Positions 5,613-8,488 of a stretch of 8,488 nucleotides of DNA are shown piece after piece. Made by a program: the position numbers and the translations under genes. This DNA comes from an uncultured Eubacteriales bacterium. GTDB taxonomy: Bacteria; Bacillota; Clostridia; Christensenellales; Aristaeellaceae. Numbering within the stretch: the stretch's first letter is position 1; each line of letters starts with the position of its first letter. The notes under the pieces were generated by a model that was not told the origin of the DNA, did not search any database, and worked only from the letters and a program-made list of their open reading frames with translations. The stretch is taken from contig USDD01000106.1 of the NCBI GenBank assembly GCA_900553265.1, forward strand, positions 1 through 8,488, read 5' to 3'.

Positions 5613-6863
5613 ATGAAAAAAGAATCTCCCAGCCGGCTGACGCGCGTGATTGCCGCGGTTCTGACGGCGCTGTTCATTCCCACGATCTTCGCCGGGGGCG
5701 TTTACGGTCTGGCCACGCACTGGGACGACGTCCTCCATTCGCTGCGCTTCAGCAAGAGCCGCGGCTATCTGGAGAATCCCGACGACACGAGCTTCTTCGC
5801 CATGACCAGGGCGCGCATCCAGTCGCTGCAGGCGGCGCTGGGCGAAAGCGTGGCGCTGAAGGATCAGATGGGCCACATCAACGCTTCGTTTCAGTACGTG
5901 CTGAACAAGGAGCAGGTGGTGGCCGGAAGCTGGCAGCTGCTGAAGCTCCCGGGCGGTCAGCTCTACGCCCTGTCCCAGCGCGAGACGCTGGCCGACGAGG
6001 CGCAGGAGGCGGCGGACTTCTATGAGCAGGTGAAGGATCGCGCGCCGTTCCTGTTCGCCTATGTCAATCCCCAGTTCTATGAGGGCTCGGTGCAGCTGCC
6101 CGAGGGCTATCGCCCGCTGGACACCTCCGACGCGCTGGCCGACGAGGTGCTCGGTATCATTCGTCAGACGGGCGCGCCCGCGCTGGACAGCCGGGAGTTC
6201 CTCGGAACCTTCGGCCTGACCGACAACGAGGCCTTCTACAGAACCGACATGCACTGGACGAACCGGGCGGCGCTGCGCGCGGCGCAGTATTATGCCGGGC
6301 AGATCAACGATCTGACGGGCTCCAGCCTCGATTCCAGCCGTCTGGACGAGGATCAGATGAACGTGGAGACCTACGAAAACCTGTTCCTCGGCGAATACGG
6401 CCAGCAGGTGGGCGCGGCCAACTCCGGACTGGACGACGTGGTCGTCTTCACGCCCAAGTACGAAACCTCCCTGAGCCGCACCACCACTGAGAAGGACTGG
6501 TCGATCACCGAGGTCTCGGGCAGCTTCGGCGAGGCCGTGCTCAAGCGCGAAAAGCTCGAGCCGGAGGCCGACGGAATCAGCCTGCGCGCCTACGCGGCCT
6601 ACGGACTGGTGGAGAAGCTGGAGGTCATTGAAAACCATGGAGACTGCGAGGACATGACCATCCTCATCTTCCGCGATTCCTACACCGCGCCGGTGGGCAG
6701 CTTCCTGTCGCTGCTGGCGAAGAAGGTGGTCATGGTGGACATGCGCGGCTGGGATCGCACCGCCGAGAGCTTCGTGGAGGAATACGACCCCGACGTGATC
6801 CTGTTCGCCTACAGTCGCCAGATGTTCGAGGATCACGGCTATAACCTGAACGAGAGCCTGTGA
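5613..6863 (+). CDS. Membrane-anchored SGNH-fold protein, AlgX/DHHW-like
   Basis: A 416-residue protein with a basic N-terminus and one membrane segment (about 11-32), so the bulk should lie outside the membrane. Residues 208-216 (AFYRTDMHWTNRAAL starts at 207) carry Asp212 and His214 in the D-x-H-W-T form shared by AlgX/AlgJ acetyltransferases and DHHW proteins. RDSYTAPVG (354-362) supplies Ser356, the expected SGNH nucleophile, in the usual order for this permuted arrangement. A role in moving or removing acyl groups on a surface glycan is inferred. ATG 5613 has AGGAG (5601-5605) at seven bases; an alternative ATG at 5577 overlaps the upstream stop as ATGA but lacks as good a site. The gap to the YfhO-family gene is 32 bases, so the two are almost certainly cotranscribed. 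No MBOAT (AlgI-like) membrane partner is in the window, which would normally supply acetyl groups. Confidence 0.8.
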   Translation: MKKESPSRLTRVIAAVLTALFIPTIFAGGVYGLATHWDDVLHSLRFSKSRGYLENPDDTSFFAMTRARIQSLQAALGESVALKDQMGHINASFQYVLNKEQVVAGSWQLLKLPGGQLYALSQRETLADEAQEAADFYEQVKDRAPFLFAYVNPQFYEGSVQLPEGYRPLDTSDALADEVLGIIRQTGAPALDSREFLGTFGLTDNEAFYRTDMHWTNRAALRAAQYYAGQINDLTGSSLDSSRLDEDQMNVETYENLFLGEYGQQVGAANSGLDDVVVFTPKYETSLSRTTTEKDWSITEVSGSFGEAVLKREKLEPEADGISLRAYAAYGLVEKLEVIENHGDCEDMTILIFRDSYTAPVGSFLSLLAKKVVMVDMRGWDRTAESFVEEYDPDVILFAYSRQMFEDHGYNLNESL

Positions 6864-6887
6864 GGAGCGGCGAAAGGAGCGGACGCA

Positions 6888-7214
6888 ATGAGCTTGACGG
6901 TACACATTTACTATCGCGGCGAAAATGGCGCGGCGAAAAGGTTCGCCGAGGAGATGACGTCCAGCGGCACAGTGGCGGCCATTCGTGCGGAAAGGGGAAA
7001 CCTCCAGTACGAGTATTTCTATTCTGTGGAAGACGAGGAAACCGTTTTGCTGGTGGATCGCTGGGAAAATCAGGCGGCGTTGGACGCGCACCATGAGACG
7101 CAGATGATGCGCAGGATCATGGAGCTGCGGGAAAAATACGATCTGCATATGCGCGTGGAGCGGATGCTCTCGGACGAGACCGGGCGGACGGACGGCAGGT
7201 ATGTTCGGACGTAG
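6888..7214 (+). CDS. ABM-fold protein, putative quinol monooxygenase
   Basis: A 108-residue soluble protein with the pattern of the antibiotic biosynthesis monooxygenase family (Pfam PF03992; YgiN-like): a first strand (LTVHIYYRG), helix (AAKRFAEEM), ERGNLQYEYFYS strand, ETVLLVDRWENQAALDAHH, and a terminal KYDLHMRVER strand. His68 and His69 match the conserved histidine region. Family members are cofactor-free, usually dimeric, and oxidise quinols or related aromatics; the substrate here is unknown. ATG 6888 has AAGGAG (6874-6879) at eight bases. It starts 24 bases after the AlgX-like stop and before the common terminator, so it is the last gene of the operon, though its chemistry has no evident link to surface glycans. 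Its third-position GC is lower than that of its two upstream neighbours. Confidence 0.85.
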   Translation: MSLTVHIYYRGENGAAKRFAEEMTSSGTVAAIRAERGNLQYEYFYSVEDEETVLLVDRWENQAALDAHHETQMMRRIMELREKYDLHMRVERMLSDETGRTDGRYVRT

Positions 7215-7234
7215 GCAGCCGTGTCCGCAGACAG

Positions 7235-7281
7235 AAAAGGGGAACCGATGCGACGAAAAAATCGCACCGGTTCCCTTTTTT
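7235..7281. terminator. Bidirectional terminator between convergent genes
   Basis: GGGAACCGATGCGA (7240-7253) pairs with 7262-7275 over 14 bases with one mismatch (A7248 with C7267), around an 8-base loop. T6 follows at 7276-7281 for the rightward operon. On the minus strand the A4 at 7235-7238 becomes a T tract for the leftward isomerase gene, which ends eight bases beyond at 7289. Confidence 0.9.
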
Positions 7282-7288
7282 ACAGCGC

Positions 7289-8278
7289 TTATTCCGACTT
7301 CAGCGCGGCGTCGAAGGCCACGTCGGAGGGCTCGAAGTTGATCTTGTGGGCGAATTCGCAGGCCTCCTGCGCGCCGAACATGCGCTCCATGCCCGAGTCC
7401 TCCCATTCCACGCAGAGCGGGCCGTGGTAGTGCATCTGGTTCAGTTCGCGGATGATGGCGTCGAAGTCCACGTCGCCGTGGCCCAGAGAGACGAAGTTCC
7501 AGCCGCGGCGGGTGTCGCCAAACTCGATGTGGGAGCCGAGGATGCCGGCGCGGTCGTCCTTATTGACCTTCACGTCCTTGAGATGGACGTGGTAGATGCG
7601 GTCGGCGAAGTCGCGCAGGAAGACGGCGGGATTCACGCCCTGCCAGAGCAGATGGCTGGGGTCGAAGTTGACGCCCAGCGTCGGGCGATGGTCCAGCTCG
7701 TCCATGAGGCGCTTGGTGCTCCAGTAGTCGAAGGCGATCTCGGTGGGATGCACCTCCAGCGCCAGCTTCACGCCGCACTCGTCGTACACGTCGAAGATGG
7801 GCGTCCACAGCTCCCGGATCCTGCGGAAGCCCTCGTCCACCATGGCCGGCGTGGTCTGGGGGAAGGAATACCACATGGCCCAGATGGGGCTGCCCAGGAA
7901 GCAGGTGACGACCTTCACGCCCAGCAGCTGCGCGGCCCGGGCGGTGGTCTTCATGAAGTCGACGGCCCACTGACGGATCTTCTCCGGCTGGCCGGAGATG
8001 GCGTTGGGCGCGAAGTTGTCCAGACGGGGATCCCAGTTGTCGCCGACGCACTGGCCGGCCAGATGCGCGCTCAGCGCGCCGATCTGCATGTCATAGCGGG
8101 CGAGAGTGGCCTGGAAGTCGGCGCGATACTTCTCGTCGGACACGATGCGGTACACGTCCACATGCGACTGAGTGGCGATTTCAAAGCCGTCGTAGCCCAG
8201 CGCGTGCATCTTTTCGCACAGCGTCTCCAGCGGCAGGTCACCAAACTGACCGGAGCAGATATTGATGGGTCGCTTCAT
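7289..8278 (-). CDS. Sugar phosphate isomerase/epimerase (xylose isomerase-like TIM barrel)
   Basis: A 329-residue soluble protein of the xylose-isomerase-like TIM-barrel family (Pfam PF01261), which isomerises or epimerises sugars and inositol-type polyols using a divalent metal. The likely metal ligands are Glu175 (ALEVHPTE), Asp206 with His209 (GVNFDPSHLLW), His232 (YHVHLKDVK) and Glu291 (CVEWEDSG), in the usual order on successive barrel strands. The N-terminal GYDGFEIA strand and the GALSAHLAGQ strand are also typical. No signal peptide is present. ATG 8276-8278 is preceded at seven bases by GGGAGGAA (complement of 8286-8293). It is alone between a clear promoter and the shared terminator in this window. 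The substrate cannot be named; inositol, rare-sugar and glucoside-oxidation pathways all use relatives. Confidence 0.92.
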   Translation of the reverse strand: MKRPINICSGQFGDLPLETLCEKMHALGYDGFEIATQSHVDVYRIVSDEKYRADFQATLARYDMQIGALSAHLAGQCVGDNWDPRLDNFAPNAISGQPEKIRQWAVDFMKTTARAAQLLGVKVVTCFLGSPIWAMWYSFPQTTPAMVDEGFRRIRELWTPIFDVYDECGVKLALEVHPTEIAFDYWSTKRLMDELDHRPTLGVNFDPSHLLWQGVNPAVFLRDFADRIYHVHLKDVKVNKDDRAGILGSHIEFGDTRRGWNFVSLGHGDVDFDAIIRELNQMHYHGPLCVEWEDSGMERMFGAQEACEFAHKINFEPSDVAFDAALKSE

Positions 8279-8323
8279 AAAAACATTCCTCCCGACAAAA
8301 AAATAGAAAAAACACCTACCCCT

Positions 8324-8352
8324 ATTTTACCCACCAATCCCCAATTCGTCAA
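8324..8352 (-). promoter_or_regulatory. Promoter of the sugar isomerase gene
   Basis: On the minus strand TTGACG (8347-8352) and TAAAAT (8324-8329) are 17 bases apart, with the start codon about 46 bases past the -10. The 5' leader is rich in T and contains no riboswitch-like stem that I can see. Confidence 0.75.
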
Positions 8353-8355
8353 GTA

Positions 8356-8375
8356 CAGCCTGAGGCTGCGCGCAG
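8356..8375. repeat. Two overlapping small inverted repeats next to the promoter
   Basis: CAGCC-TGA-GGCTG (8356-8368) overlaps the perfect palindrome CTGCGCGCAG (8366-8375). They lie between the -35 of the isomerase promoter and the tandem array, and may be a diverged edge of that array or a regulator site. Confidence 0.4.
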
Positions 8376-8488
8376 TCGCTGCCGCGCAGTGGCGACGCGG
8401 GCGGGCAGTGCCCGCTGCCAGCTGCTGCCGCGCTGGGGCGACGCGGGCGGGCAGTGCCCGCTGCCAGCTGCTGCCGCGTTAGGGCGAC
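8376..8488. repeat. GC-rich tandem array, 46-bp period, running off the window
   Basis: Two full units (8391-8436 and 8437-8482) share 42 identical bases starting GGCGACGCGGGCGGGCAGTG and ending CTGCTGCCGCG, followed by four bases that differ: CTGG and TTAG. A degenerate end of an earlier unit (8377-8390, ending CAGT) precedes them, and the next unit starts at 8483 (GGCGAC) and is cut by the window edge. Each unit contains the hairpin GCGGGC-AGT-GCCCGC. The period is not a multiple of three and no ribosome binding site is seen, so it is not a coding repeat. Function unknown. Confidence 0.85.

Noticed and set aside
5469..7406. 645-codon open frame on the minus strand across the AlgX-like and ABM genes
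   Set aside because: It spans two well-supported genes and the terminator between convergent units, has no ribosome binding site that I can see and no recognisable motif.
7346..8482. 378-codon open frame on the plus strand opposite the isomerase
   Set aside because: Antisense shadow; it reads through the isomerase promoter and into the tandem array, and its protein has a V/H/A/G-rich repetitive look without a domain.
8376..8488. CRISPR array
   Set aside because: The invariant part is 42 bases and the variable part only four, so there is no room for spacers, and no cas gene is nearby.

Overview
The window joins the end of an integrated mobile element to ordinary chromosomal genes of what looks like a GC-rich, low-sporulation-type or gut Clostridia (Bacillota). 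The clues are strong AGGAGG-type ribosome binding sites, canonical sigma-A-like promoters with 17-bp spacers, an HPr-like protein lacking the active-site histidine, a YfhO-family membrane protein and strong hairpin-plus-U-tract terminators. Genus cannot be told from the sequence alone.

Region 1 (1 to about 2250) is the element. It holds the 3' end of an unidentified gene, a small winged-helix-like protein one base downstream, a non-coding gap packed with four inverted repeats, and a tyrosine recombinase reading toward a tRNA-Thr(GGU) gene. Between the recombinase and the tRNA are two pairs of TGTGACA-type direct repeats, each pair with the same 12-bp pitch, which look like arm-type integrase sites. 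The arrangement (integrase converging on the 3' end of a tRNA) argues that the element used this tRNA as its attachment site and that the rest of the element lies to the left. Base composition is visibly less GC-rich here than from 2938 onward.

Region 2 (2250 to 2780) is chromosomal and read leftward: tRNA-Thr with its own promoter and terminator, then a monocistronic HPr-like gene with promoter and a 36-base palindromic terminator.

Region 3 (2868 to 7281) is a rightward three-gene operon: a strong promoter, a YfhO-family multi-membrane-span protein (GT-C-like), a membrane-anchored SGNH/AlgX-DHHW-like protein with Asp-x-His and Ser catalytic-looking residues, and a small antibiotic-biosynthesis-monooxygenase (ABM) fold protein, ended by a bidirectional terminator. 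The first two suggest extracytoplasmic modification (glycosylation plus acyl transfer or removal) of a surface polymer.

Region 4 (7289 to 8488) is a leftward sugar phosphate isomerase/epimerase TIM-barrel gene with a clear promoter, preceded by a GC-rich tandem array with a 46-bp period (42 conserved plus 4 variable bases) that runs off the right edge. The very long open frames on the strand opposite the GC-rich genes are shadows and are not annotated.
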